64,000 nucleotides of DNA, from the NCBI GenBank assembly GCA_038230835.1, contig JBBRMM010000001.1:186001-250000 (forward strand), given 5' to 3'. Below the pieces are notes generated by a model that searched no databases, had not been told where the DNA came from, and saw only the letters and a list, made by a program, of their open reading frames with translations. Below are positions 27,634 through 35,667 of the stretch, piece after piece. The translations under genes and the position numbers were made by a program. Each line of letters starts with the position of its first letter. Within the stretch, counting starts at the first letter, position 1. The stretch comes from DASUHT01 sp038230835. Lineage in GTDB: Bacteria; Actinomycetota; Thermoleophilia; Gaiellales; JAICJC01.

Positions 27634-28749
27634 GTGTCTGTCCGCGTCCGCTTCGCTCCCAGTCCGACCGGCTCGCTGCACCTCGGCAGCGCGCTGACCG
27701 CTCTTCTGAACCTGCTGTTCGCGCGTTCGCGCGGCGGCCCCATGCTGCTGCGGATCGACGACACCGACGCCGAGCGGTCGCAGCCCGAGCTCGAGCAGGG
27801 CATCCTCGACGACCTGCGCTGGCTCGGCATCGGCTGGGACGAGGGTCCGCTGCGCCAGAGCGAGCGGGCCGACCGCCACCGGGACGCGGCGGCTCTGGCG
27901 CGGGGGGCGGTCGTCCGCGACGGCGCCACCTACCTGGAGGCGCCCGGCGTGCCGGCGTTCGTGATCCTGCGCTCGGATGGGCGCCCCACCTACCACTGGG
28001 CGAGCGCGGTGGACGATCTCGATCTCGCCGTCAGCCACGTCATCCGTGGCAACGACCACCTGGCAAACGCCCCGCTACACACCGCCGCGGCGCGTGCGCT
28101 GGGCTCCGAGCCACCGGAATTCATTCACCACGCGGTCGTGCTCGGCGATGCGGGCAAGCTTTCCAAGCGAGCGGGTGCATCCACGATCGCCGAGCTGCGC
28201 GAGGCGGGCTATCCGCCCGAGGCGGTGGTCAACCAGTTGGGCCTGGTCGCCAGTTCCGGGCCGGGCGAGGTGCTGGATATCCCCGAGCTGGTGGCCCGGT
28301 TCGACCCCGGGCGGATCGCCCGCGGCGAGGTACGGCTCGACCCGGCCCGCCTGCGGTCGCTGTCGGTCGCCCACCTGTCGGCGCTGGATGATCTCGAGCT
28401 GGCTCGACGGGTGGGGCCGTTCGCGCCGCCGGGCACCGACCCCGAGCGACTGCTGGCGCTGGTGCCGGCGCTGCGTGGGGCGCACACCCTGGCCGAGGCG
28501 GGTGAGTTGGTGGCCAGCGTGGTGCAGGCACCGGAGCCGCACCCGTTGCCCGAACTGGCCGACGTGCGAGCGCGCTATCCCGACCCGCTGACCGAGGCTC
28601 AGGCGCGCGAGTTGGTCGACGAGCTGCGCAGGGTGGGTGTCCCGCTGCGGCTGGCCAGGCTGGCGCTGACCGGTCGTGAGCGCGGCCCCGAGCTGTGGGC
28701 GGTGCTGGCGGCGATCCCGCGCGACGAGGCGATCCGGAGAGCGGCATGA
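27634..28749 (+). CDS. gltX: Glutamyl-tRNA synthetase, compact form
   Basis: Charges tRNA-Glu. The GTG at 27634 gives the normal N terminus VRVRFAPSPTG and has TACGTT six bases upstream. The class I signatures are SPTGSLHLGSA (HIGH) and GKLSKRAGA (KMSKS); FVILRSDGRPTYHWASAVDD and HVIRGNDHLANAP are GluRS-specific. At 371 residues it is about 100 shorter than usual. Most of that is lost between GPLRQSERADRHR and PAFVIL, where the connective-peptide and stem region normally adds 60-70 residues. The C-terminal anticodon-binding helices are present but short. The stop overlaps cysS (ATGA). Confidence 0.9.
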   Translation: MSVRVRFAPSPTGSLHLGSALTALLNLLFARSRGGPMLLRIDDTDAERSQPELEQGILDDLRWLGIGWDEGPLRQSERADRHRDAAALARGAVVRDGATYLEAPGVPAFVILRSDGRPTYHWASAVDDLDLAVSHVIRGNDHLANAPLHTAAARALGSEPPEFIHHAVVLGDAGKLSKRAGASTIAELREAGYPPEAVVNQLGLVASSGPGEVLDIPELVARFDPGRIARGEVRLDPARLRSLSVAHLSALDDLELARRVGPFAPPGTDPERLLALVPALRGAHTLAEAGELVASVVQAPEPHPLPELADVRARYPDPLTEAQARELVDELRRVGVPLRLARLALTGRERGPELWAVLAAIPRDEAIRRAA

Positions 28750-30053
28750 GGCTACGAGACTCGCTCTCGGGAGAGCTGCGCGAGGTGGTGCCGGGGCTTG
28801 ACGGGGTGATCGGCATGTACGTCTGCGGCCCGACCGTGTACGGCCGCGTCCACGTCGGCAACGCCCGCCCGTTCGTCGTCTTCGGGCTGATGCGCAACTA
28901 CCTGCGCTGGCGGGGGCAGCCCGTGCGGCTGGTCGAGAACATCACCGATGTCAACGACAGGATCGACGTGCCGGCGGCCGAGCGCGGAATCAGCTCGGCC
29001 GAGCTGGCCCGCGAGATGACCGAGCACTACATCGCCGACACGCAGCGGCTCGGCATCGGCCGTCCGGACGAGGAGCCGCTGGCCTCCCAGACGATTCCCG
29101 AGATCGTCGCGCTGATCGGCGAACTGGTGGACGCGGGGTTTGCCTACGAGGCGCTGGGCGACGTCTACTTCTCGGTGCGCGCCTACGACCGCTACGGCGC
29201 CCTCTCCGGTCAGCGACCGGACGATGTCGAGGCGGGCGCTCGGGTCGAGCCGGGCGAGCACAAGCGCGACCCGATCGACTTCGCGCTGTGGAAGGCCCGC
29301 AAGCCTGACCAGGACAGCTGGTGGGACTCGCCGTGGGGGCCGGGCCGGCCGGGCTGGCACATCGAGTGCTCGGCGATGGCCGAGAAGTACCTCGGCCGCA
29401 GCTTCGCGATCCACGGCGGCGGCCGCGACCTGATCTTCCCCCATCACGAGAACGAGGTCGCCCAGTCGTGCGCTGTCGGGCGTCCGTTCGCCGCCATCTG
29501 GGCGCACAACGGCATGCTGCGGCTGTCCGGCGAGAAGATGTCCAAGAGCCTCGGCAACATCGATCGCCTGAGCGACGCGCTCGACCGCTGGGGGGCCGAG
29601 ACCATCCTCACGTTCCTACTGCGCGCCCACTACGCGAGCCCGGTGGACTACAACGACGAGGTGCTCGAGCAGGCGCGTGCCGCCTGCGAGACGCTGCGGA
29701 ACCGGCTGCGCTCGCACCCCGTTTCGGATCCTGCCGACGGCTCGGCCACCATCGAGGCCGTCCAGGCGGCGCTGGACGACGACTTCAACACCCCGCAGGC
29801 GCTGGCCGCGCTCTTCGACGCCCCTCCCGAGCACACCGGGGCGGTGCGCGAGATGCTCGGCGTGCTCGGCCTCGAACGCCTCGGCGTAGACCGTCCAGCG
29901 CCGCCCGAGCTGCTGGCGCTGGCCGAGCTCCGCGCCGCTGCGCGCAGGGCGGGCGATTTCGCAGAGTCGGACCGCCTGCGCGACCAGATCGCCGCCGCCG
30001 GTTGGGAGGTGCGCGACGCCGCGGGCGGCTTCGAACTCTTCCCCCGTGGCTGA
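28746..30053 (+). CDS. cysS: Cysteinyl-tRNA synthetase
   Basis: Charges tRNA-Cys. A 435-residue class I synthetase with zinc ligands in MYVCGPTVYG, HIECSAM and HHENE, the HIGH-like RVHVGNARPF, and KMSKS in SGEKMSKSLGN. The DALR anticodon-binding domain is at the C terminus. ATG 28746 overlaps the gltX stop and gives the standard N terminus (MRLRDSLSG); an in-frame extension upstream is not coding. The gltX-cysS-rlmB-NYN-sigma order matches the Gram-positive yac cluster, with cysE and mrnC missing. Confidence 0.96.
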   Translation: MRLRDSLSGELREVVPGLDGVIGMYVCGPTVYGRVHVGNARPFVVFGLMRNYLRWRGQPVRLVENITDVNDRIDVPAAERGISSAELAREMTEHYIADTQRLGIGRPDEEPLASQTIPEIVALIGELVDAGFAYEALGDVYFSVRAYDRYGALSGQRPDDVEAGARVEPGEHKRDPIDFALWKARKPDQDSWWDSPWGPGRPGWHIECSAMAEKYLGRSFAIHGGGRDLIFPHHENEVAQSCAVGRPFAAIWAHNGMLRLSGEKMSKSLGNIDRLSDALDRWGAETILTFLLRAHYASPVDYNDEVLEQARAACETLRNRLRSHPVSDPADGSATIEAVQAALDDDFNTPQALAALFDAPPEHTGAVREMLGVLGLERLGVDRPAPPELLALAELRAAARRAGDFAESDRLRDQIAAAGWEVRDAAGGFELFPRG

Positions 30054-30744
30054 GCACGTGGTGTACGGCCGGCAGGCCGTTCGGGAGGCGCTTCGGGGCC
30101 GGCGCGAGGTGCTGCGGGTGTGGTGCTCCGCCCGCGCCCGCGAGACCCTGGAGTGGCTGCCGGACGTGGCCACGCTCGATCCGCCCGAGCGGCTTTCCGA
30201 GCGGGCCGGCTCGGACGACCATCAGGGCGTGGTGGCGTCGGTGGCGCCCTATCCGTACGCCGATCCACGGGCTCTGCTGGCGGGCGACCGGCCGTTGCTG
30301 GTGGCGCTCGACGAGGTCACCGACCCGCACAATCTGGGCGCGGTGGCTCGGGTCGCCGAGTGCGCCGGCGCGGATGGCCTGCTGATCACGCGGCGCCGCT
30401 CGGCTGGCGTGACCGCGGCGGTCTGCCGCGCGTCGGCCGGCGCCGTCGAGCACCTGCCGATCGCCCGCGTCGACAACCTGGCCGACACCCTCCTGCGTGC
30501 CCGCCGGCCGGGGCTTTGGAGTTACGCCGCCGCGGCGGAGGCCGAGAGCGCGTATGCCCACAACGACTATCGCGACGGCACGCTGTTCGTGCTGGGCGCA
30601 GAGGGGCGCGGACTGCGCCCGCGGGTGCGCTCGGCGTGCGACGCCGCGGCAGCCATCCCGATGCGCGGACGGGTCGAGTCGATGAACGTGTCCACCGCCG
30701 CCGCCGTGCTGCTCTTCGAGGCGTCGCGCCAGCGCCATGGCTGA
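30046..30744 (+). CDS. rlmB: TrmH/SpoU-family 23S rRNA 2'-O-methyltransferase RlmB-like
   Basis: A 232-residue SPOUT methyltransferase that, by family, 2'-O-methylates a guanosine of 23S rRNA with SAM. It has an N-terminal substrate-binding domain (VVYGRQAVREALRG) and the three SPOUT motifs: DEVTDPHNLGAVARVAE, LGAEGRGLR and IPMRGRVESMNVSTAAAVLL, which forms the SAM-binding knot. GTG start overlapping the end of cysS by eight bases, so translation is coupled. Assignment to RlmB rather than another TrmH paralogue rests on its position in the cluster. Confidence 0.9.
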   Translation: MAEHVVYGRQAVREALRGRREVLRVWCSARARETLEWLPDVATLDPPERLSERAGSDDHQGVVASVAPYPYADPRALLAGDRPLLVALDEVTDPHNLGAVARVAECAGADGLLITRRRSAGVTAAVCRASAGAVEHLPIARVDNLADTLLRARRPGLWSYAAAAEAESAYAHNDYRDGTLFVLGAEGRGLRPRVRSACDAAAAIPMRGRVESMNVSTAAAVLLFEASRQRHG

Positions 30745-31213
30745 CCCGGTATGGATCGTAGACGGCGACAATCTCGCCCACCTGCGCGGTCAGACGGACG
30801 ACTACCAGCGCGCTCGCGAGCAACTGGTGGCCGACACCGCAGGCTGGGCGGCGCGCTCCGGGGTGCGCGCGGTGGTCGTCCTCGACGGTCACGGTGCTGA
30901 CCGCACGATCGCGGCGACCGCTGTGCTGCACTCCCGCAACGAGACCGCAGACACGGTGATCGAGCGGCTCGCCTACCGCCACGCAGGCCTCGGCGACGAG
31001 GTGACCGTGGTCTCGAACGACACGGTGGTACGCCACGTCGCCCAGCGCGGCGGGGTGCACGCGATGAGCGCCCGGGAGTTCATCGACCGGCTGGCCGGTG
31101 GCGGCGACGCGCCCCCGCCGCCGCCCTCGGCTCACGGCCGGTACCAACTGGGCGATGCGCTGGATCCCGCTGTCAGAGCCGCGTTGGAGCGACTTCGGCG
31201 CGGCGGTGGCTGA
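30737..31213 (+). CDS. NYN-domain (YacP-like) putative endoribonuclease
   Basis: A 158-residue protein with a PIN-like NYN fold. Acidic metal-site residues are seen in WIVDGDNLAHLR, VVLDGHGAD and VVSNDTVVRH. The C terminus is Pro/Arg-rich (GDAPPPPPSAHGRYQ). The B. subtilis homologue YacP (Rae1) is a ribosome-associated mRNA endonuclease encoded at the same position between rlmB and sigH, so a translation-linked RNA-cleavage role is likely. The start overlaps the rlmB end by eight bases. Confidence 0.88.
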   Translation: MADPVWIVDGDNLAHLRGQTDDYQRAREQLVADTAGWAARSGVRAVVVLDGHGADRTIAATAVLHSRNETADTVIERLAYRHAGLGDEVTVVSNDTVVRHVAQRGGVHAMSAREFIDRLAGGGDAPPPPPSAHGRYQLGDALDPAVRAALERLRRGGG

Positions 31214-31231
31214 CTCGCGGGGAATTCATCC

Positions 31232-31283
31232 TTGACACTGCCGAGGCCGGGGCTATAGTACCTAATCTCAAGCTTTACTTGAG
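31232..31283 (+). promoter_or_regulatory. Consensus promoter and leader hairpin of the sigma factor gene
   Basis: TTGACA (31232-31237), a 16-bp spacer and TATAGT (31254-31259) form the best vegetative promoter in the window. The transcript would have a leader of about 78 nt with a CTCAAG/CTTGAG hairpin at 31267-31283. It allows the sigma gene to be expressed apart from the upstream tRNA-synthetase operon. Confidence 0.75.
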
Positions 31284-31343
31284 GGTCAGCGTCAAGCTGG
31301 TCGAGGCTTCATAGTCCCGGGAAGATTTCAATCGGAGGTAACG

Positions 31344-32012
31344 GTGGCCAGAGCACAGGCGCGAGCGGCGGGCCATGTCCAGAGTCGGGCGTGGCGCGAG
31401 CCGAGCGAGCTGGCGTTGATCGCCGCGGCCCGCAACGGTGACACGTGGGCGATGGACACCATCCTGCGCCGCTACCACGGATTCGTCCGGCTGAAGGCGA
31501 GCTCGTACTTCCTTGCCGGCGGCGACTCGAACGACCTGATCCAGGAGGGGCTGGTCGGGCTGTACAAGGCGGTGCGCGACTTTCGGGTCGACAAGGACAC
31601 CTCGTTCCGCTCGTTCGCCGAGCTCTGCATCACGCGCCAGATCATCACCGCGATCAAGACGGCCACGAGGTTCAAGCATGCGCCGCTCAACACGTACGTG
31701 TCCTTCAGCCATACCCCCGCCGGACAGGAGTCCGACAGCGACTGCACGCTCGGCGACGCGCTGCCCGGACCCGCCGTCGAGGATCCGGCCAGCTGCGTGA
31801 TCTCCACCGAGGAGTTGCAGAGCCTGTTGGAGTGCCTAGGGTCGGCGCTGTCGCCGCTCGAGTCCCAGGTGCTCACCTGCTACCTCGAGGGCCGAAGCTA
31901 CGAGGAGATCGGCGAGCTGCTGGGCTGTGACCCCAAGACGGTGGACAACGCCCTGCAGCGGGTCAAGCGCAAGGTGCTGTCACACCTGAACTCCCGTCGA
32001 CTGCCTGCGTAG
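31344..32012 (+). CDS. SigH-like alternative RNA polymerase sigma factor
   Basis: A 222-residue sigma-70 factor with region 2 (about 25-95: NDLIQEGLVGLYKAVRDFR, SFRSFAELCITRQI) and region 4 (about 160-215: LSPLESQVLTCYLEGRSYEE, then DPKTVDNALQRVKRKV). No regions 1 or 3 as in housekeeping sigma. This matches the sporulation/transition-state SigH family, and its position after the NYN gene is the same as sigH in B. subtilis. The GTG is preceded by GGAGGT. In a probable non-sporulator its regulon is unknown. Confidence 0.88.
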   Translation: MARAQARAAGHVQSRAWREPSELALIAAARNGDTWAMDTILRRYHGFVRLKASSYFLAGGDSNDLIQEGLVGLYKAVRDFRVDKDTSFRSFAELCITRQIITAIKTATRFKHAPLNTYVSFSHTPAGQESDSDCTLGDALPGPAVEDPASCVISTEELQSLLECLGSALSPLESQVLTCYLEGRSYEEIGELLGCDPKTVDNALQRVKRKVLSHLNSRRLPA

Positions 32013-32040
32013 CCCCGAGCGCAGTACAGTTTGGGCGGTG

Positions 32041-32114
32041 GCCGGGATAGCTCAGCTGGTCAGAGCGCCTGTCTTGTAAACAGGGGGTCGTCGGTTCGAA
32101 TCCGACTCCCGGCT
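32041..32114 (+). tRNA. tRNA-Thr (anticodon TGT)
   Basis: Acceptor arms gccggga (32041) and tcccggc (to 32113) pair over 7 bp. The D-loop, an anticodon stem cctgt/acagg with loop CTTGTAA (anticodon TGT at 32075-32077) and the T-arm GTTCGAATC are all present. CCA is not encoded. It lies 28 bp past the sigma factor gene. Confidence 0.96.
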
Positions 32115-32321
32115 CTCTCATCAGGCGAACCACCCCGGAGAAGAACAGCCTAGGGCCCTGGTCATAAGGCGCGTCCCTGCCGCGCACGCTGCGCGTGCTA
32201 GCGAGGCTGGCTGCGCCGATCCCCCCATCAGACTTACGTACTCCGGCGGGCTGAACGCCCACTCTCGTTCACGCCCCAGAAGCTACTCGCTCGGACTCGT
32301 GTTCGGGTACGATCGAAACCG

Positions 32322-32726
32322 ATGGGACGCCCGCCGCCGGGTTGGCAGCAGTTCTCGTACTGGCGTTCGTTTGTTCTGTGGTGGCGGTTCCTGGCCGCCG
32401 ACTTCAACGAATCGTTGGACATCGTGTACGCCGCGGCAGCCCTGACACGCGCGGGTTGCGGCACCTACGCCTCCCGCCGCCGTTGGTGGCTTGTCCCGGT
32501 GCCGCGCGCAGCGTTCTTCGGGGCCGGGTTCGCGCTCTCACTCGCGTATTCCGATGCGCGGCCCGGTGGCGCGTGGTTTTCAGACCGGGACTCTGTCCAG
32601 CTCCTGAGCTTCTTGGGCGGACTGATCGCCACGGGTGCACTCGTCACTGCCGTGATCGTCCAAGGAGGCCTTGACCTCCTGCTAGGGGAATCCCGCCGGG
32701 GGCATCTGCCGTCCAAGCCTGCATAG
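32322..32726 (+). CDS. Small predicted membrane protein
   Basis: A 134-residue protein that I do not recognise. Two hydrophobic segments are visible, about 65-80 (AAFFGAGFALSLAYS) and 92-113 (SFLGGLIATGALVTAVIVQG), with a basic, Trp-rich N-terminal half (WWRFLAADF, RRRWWLVPVPR). The ATG has TACGAT eight bases upstream and no Shine-Dalgarno, the leaderless arrangement common in this window, which supports its being a real gene. Confidence 0.55.
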   Translation: MGRPPPGWQQFSYWRSFVLWWRFLAADFNESLDIVYAAAALTRAGCGTYASRRRWWLVPVPRAAFFGAGFALSLAYSDARPGGAWFSDRDSVQLLSFLGGLIATGALVTAVIVQGGLDLLLGESRRGHLPSKPA

Positions 32727-32824
32727 CACCGGACCGCGCCTCACTCCCGGCATCCCACCGCTCAAACGCGCCGCGAAACGGCGCAGGACGTATCCCCACG
32801 GCGTAGCCACGAGCGCCGCGTCAG

Positions 32825-33571
32825 CTAAGCACTGCCTGGGTGCGCCGGGCAGACGACGGTAACCCGGCCACCGGCGGTGACCGCGATGCTGAAGCCGGTC
32901 GAAGACCGTACGCCTCGCCCCCTCATCGGAACAACCCCACCACCGGCGCCTGCCCCATCGCTCGTCACGCAGACGATCTTGTCCCCGGGTCTCAACCGCA
33001 GCGCCGAGGCATCGCCGTTGTTGTCCCCGAGAATGAACGTGTAACGACCCGGCTTGAGGCGGACGGTTTGCGCCGGAGACGCCAGCGAGTTTGCTCCAAC
33101 TGCCCCGAACTCGAACCGTGGCGCGTGCTCACCCACTGCGATCAAATGGACGTAGTGACCGTCGGCGGCCACAGTTGCGATATCCAGCCGATTGTCCGTC
33201 GAGTCCGGCAGAACGAACACGAACAGGTGGTTGAGGCTGTTTGTCGCGTTGAGATTGGCGGTCGCCGGGATCGAGGGGTTATTGCGGTTCATCGCCTGCG
33301 CAAGAACCCGTCCAGTCCCCCAAAATCGCCCCAATGGGGTCGGGCACAGGGATCCCGGAGGACACGTGTACTGAGCCGCCTTCCACTCCGCCAGCAATCG
33401 CGCCCGCGTGGCAGCGTCGAGCACCGGAACGAGGCTGTTCGAGGAGCCACCGGTCGAAGACGTGTGGTTCGGCGACGACGGGGACGTCGGCGCTTGCGCT
33501 GACGAGCTGCCAAGACAGCCCGCCGTCAGCAGAGCGACAACAGGGACAAAGGCCAGCGAACGAGGCTTCAC
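32825..33571 (-). CDS. Putative lipoprotein
   Basis: A 248-residue exported protein with a short signal and a lipobox (VVALLTAGC, lipidated Cys19), then a Ser/Thr/Pro-rich linker (about 20-50). A globular part follows with Cys residues in YTCPPGSLCPTPLG and two at the C terminus (IVCVTSD, VVCPAHPG). No enzymatic motif is recognised. GTG start; TACCGT lies ten bases upstream. It would sit on the outer face of the cell membrane. Confidence 0.7.
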   Translation of the reverse strand: MKPRSLAFVPVVALLTAGCLGSSSAQAPTSPSSPNHTSSTGGSSNSLVPVLDAATRARLLAEWKAAQYTCPPGSLCPTPLGRFWGTGRVLAQAMNRNNPSIPATANLNATNSLNHLFVFVLPDSTDNRLDIATVAADGHYVHLIAVGEHAPRFEFGAVGANSLASPAQTVRLKPGRYTFILGDNNGDASALRLRPGDKIVCVTSDGAGAGGGVVPMRGRGVRSSTGFSIAVTAGGRVTVVCPAHPGSA

Positions 33572-33827
33572 ACCTGCTCAGACGGTACCGCCGACACGCC
33601 GGTTCCCTGGCCGCACAATTGGGGTGCCTTGGTCGTCCCTTCGGGCTGGCGTTCGCCGCTTGGCGAAGCGTTCCAGGCGGCCTTGGGCCGGAAAGGGAGA
33701 GGGGAGTCGCTGGCGGCGTCTGGCGGGGTTTGCGGAGCTTCGCTACCCCGGTAGCCGGCGTCAGCCCGGCGCCGGGTGACCAGCGCCATCACCCGGCTCC
33801 AATCAACAGCGTGGATGATCGATGGTG

Positions 33828-33968
33828 ATGAGACTCTTTCGCCAACTCACCTGGCCGCGGCGGCGCCTGCGTTGCGCGCGGGTCGGCCACAAGTGGACGA
33901 CCGTCACGACCGGCGGTGAGATGATCGACCTGTGCGTGCGCTGCGGTAAGCGACAGGCGGCGCTGTAG
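33828..33968 (+). CDS. Tiny Cys/His protein 1 (zinc-ribbon-like)
   Basis: A 46-residue basic protein. The pattern is R-C-x3-GHKW-x15-C-x2-C (RRRLRCARVGHKW then LCVRCGK), suggesting a Cys3His zinc site. It is clearly paralogous to the 57-residue protein at 34293: both share an Arg-rich start with an L/TWP motif, GHKW and CxRC. ATG 33822 (adding MV) is possible. GATGAT at 33814-33819, in the shared upstream element AGCGTGGATRATC, suggests a leaderless mRNA. No function is assigned. Confidence 0.6.
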   Translation: MRLFRQLTWPRRRLRCARVGHKWTTVTTGGEMIDLCVRCGKRQAAL

Positions 33969-34292
33969 CCGGAGCGCGCGTAGGCCGCACGCCGATTTCC
34001 AGGTTTTTCCTACGCAAAACACTGCCTCTTATCGTTCTCCCGAAGTGGTCGATCTTCAAGAGTGAGGCTCTCTCCATCGGAGAACGTTCGCGTTCCGCCC
34101 GTGCTAGGCACAGGGGCAGCTGTGGAGGGGGATCACGAAAGACGCGGGGACAAATCGGCCCGCCGTCGATTTCGAGGCACACCGACGGCGAGCCGACCGC
34201 GCCTGCAGATCCGCATCGACGCCTCGAATGAGCACTGGATGCACGGGCTCGGCCCACATGTCCTTCCAACGCCGAGCGTGGATAATCCGCCG
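33969..34292. other. Intergenic stretch between the two tiny paralogues
   Basis: 324 bp with no convincing gene on either strand. The open frames here have implausible composition and no start signals. I see no tRNA-like fold or terminator. The last 15 bp carry the upstream element shared with the first paralogue. Confidence 0.5.
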
Positions 34293-34466
34293 ATGAGCCT
34301 TCGCCGTCGTCTCCTCTGGCCGAAGCGCCGATGGCGGTGCCGCCAACGCGGCCACAAGTGGCAGCTCGAGCCCATGGGCGCCAATTTCAACGTCTGCATT
34401 CGGTGCAGGAACCGCGAGCCGGCGATCTCCAACTCGTCGCGTGATCCGATCGCTCCAGCGAAGTAG
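34293..34466 (+). CDS. Tiny Cys/His protein 2 (zinc-ribbon-like paralogue)
   Basis: 57 residues, starting MSLRRRLLWPKRRWRCRQ, then RGHKW, and VCIRCRN near residue 38, with a Ser/Pro-rich tail. The Cys-His-Cys-Cys spacing matches the neighbouring 46-residue protein. GATAAT at 34281-34286 lies six bases before the ATG within the AGCGTGGATAATC element, the same arrangement as the first copy. An N-terminally longer open frame exists, but the paralogue alignment and promoter support this start. Unknown function; a nucleic-acid-binding role is only a guess from the Arg content and Cys pairs. Confidence 0.6.
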   Translation: MSLRRRLLWPKRRWRCRQRGHKWQLEPMGANFNVCIRCRNREPAISNSSRDPIAPAK

Positions 34467-34504
34467 CGGCGCCCATGAGCAGCAGATGACGACCGACGCC
34501 GTAA

Positions 34505-34816
34505 TCAGAGCGTGCGCGACGACCAGAGCACCGCGGCGAGCAGCACGCTGACCGCGGAGACGCTGAGCCCGATGATCCAGGCCTGAATGGACTGGGTGCC
34601 GAGGATGGCGGCCAGGGCGACGCTGATGCCGATGATGCCGCTGGTCGCGATCAGCCGCACGAAGAGTGATTCGATCCGCCAGCGCGGCGCCGCGCGACGC
34701 TGGAGAAACGGCACGGCGGGCGCCGAGAGGTTGACGTCGTCAGTGGTGTCCGCGGGTGTCGCGGCGGGCTCGGGACCGTCATCGGGCGCCGACTCAGGTG
34801 CCGGCTCGGCGGTCAT
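34505..34816 (-). CDS. Small two-TM membrane protein
   Basis: 103 residues. An acidic Pro/Ala-rich N-terminal tail (about 1-45) is followed by two membrane helices (about 52-70 and 77-98: LIATSGIIGISVALAAILG, IIGLSVSAVSVLLAAVLW). Its ATG overlaps the stop of the ANTAR regulator gene (ATGA), so the two are co-translated. No recognised domain. Confidence 0.6.
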   Translation of the reverse strand: MTAEPAPESAPDDGPEPAATPADTTDDVNLSAPAVPFLQRRAAPRWRIESLFVRLIATSGIIGISVALAAILGTQSIQAWIIGLSVSAVSVLLAAVLWSSRTL

Positions 34817-35443
34817 GGGGTGACCTTGGGTGGGCCCGGCAGCAGGCGATGACCATCCACCACGGCCCCGGCGATGTCGACGAGCTTGCGGTTGGCGCTG
34901 CGTGCGTGCGTTCGCAGCATCTCGAAGGCGTGTTCTTCGTTGGTGTCATGGCGCTCCATCAGGATCCCCTTCGCGCGCTCGATCACCGCCCGCCGTCCGA
35001 ATGCCCCCTCCAGGTTCTGGAACTCCGCGAACCGGCGAAGCACAACCTCGATCGAATCCTGAAGCTGACGGGGATTGGTGTCGGTTATGTAGGCGAAGAC
35101 ACCGCGCTTGGCGGCCTCGCTCACGAACTCGTGGTCGTCGGTCTCGAGCAGGGTGGATCACAGGGCACGCTGCCTGGCGGACGATCTCGCCGATCAGCTC
35201 CAGGGCGTGCTTGCTGCTGTCGCCCAGGCCCGCGAGCGCGACATCCGGACGCTCGCGCCGGGTCACCGTCGCCACCTCGCCGACCTCGATCGATCGCGCC
35301 ACGACTTCGTGACCGAGGCTGACCACCACGCTGGTCACGTAGTCGAGCCGATCGCTGCGCTGGTTCGCGATCAGGACGCGCAGATGCTGATGCTCGGGAA
35401 GGGTATTCACGGTCGTAGACGGAGACGGTCCGTCGAGAGCCAT
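34813..35443 (-). pseudogene. ANTAR-domain response regulator, frameshifted
   Basis: Two frames together make a regulator of about 209 residues. A receiver-like domain (LRVLIANQRSDRLDYVTSVV, then LELIGEIVRQAACPVI) runs in one frame from ATG 35443. After an apparent extra base near 35155 the protein continues as TLLETDDHEFVSEAAKRGVF and ends in an ANTAR RNA-binding domain (RAVIERAKGILMERHDTNEE). ANTAR proteins bind paired stem-loops in nascent RNA and prevent termination. The total length is 3n+1, consistent with one inserted base. The canonical phospho-Asp is not obvious in the receiver, so it may be a pseudo-receiver. Confidence 0.75.
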
Positions 35444-35463
35444 TCTACTATGGCCGGCCGCCG

Positions 35464-35667
35464 TCAACCGAGCTCCGACCCCGCCGCCAGAACGTGATCC
35501 ACAGGCCCTGACGGCACCAGCGGCGCCTCCGGGATGTGGATGTCGAGCAGCTGCTGCTCCCGCTCGCGGGCGATGCGTGCCCAAGCGCCCGTCCGTCCAT
35601 GCCTGAGCAGCAGCGGATCGACGTCACCCGTCGGGCGGCCGGCGCCCGGTATGCGATCGTCGCTCAT
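35464..35667 (-). CDS. Small hypothetical protein downstream of the stomatin gene
   Basis: 67 residues (MSDDRIPGAGRPTGDVDPLL), starting in an ATGA overlap with the stomatin stop. No recognised motif, membrane segment or cysteine. The only support is the coupled start and the continuous frame between two real genes. Confidence 0.4.
   Translation of the reverse strand: MSDDRIPGAGRPTGDVDPLLLRHGRTGAWARIAREREQQLLDIHIPEAPLVPSGPVDHVLAAGSELG

Noticed and set aside
31963..32262. Minus-strand open frame containing VGFEPTTPCLQDRRSDQ
   Set aside because: This is the antisense translation of tRNA-Thr, a well-known annotation artefact; the frame spans the tRNA and the end of the sigma gene.
33904..34269. 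Minus-strand frame of 121 codons between the tiny paralogues
   Set aside because: Arg/Ser/Pro-rich shadow with no start signals, partly antisense to the first tiny gene.
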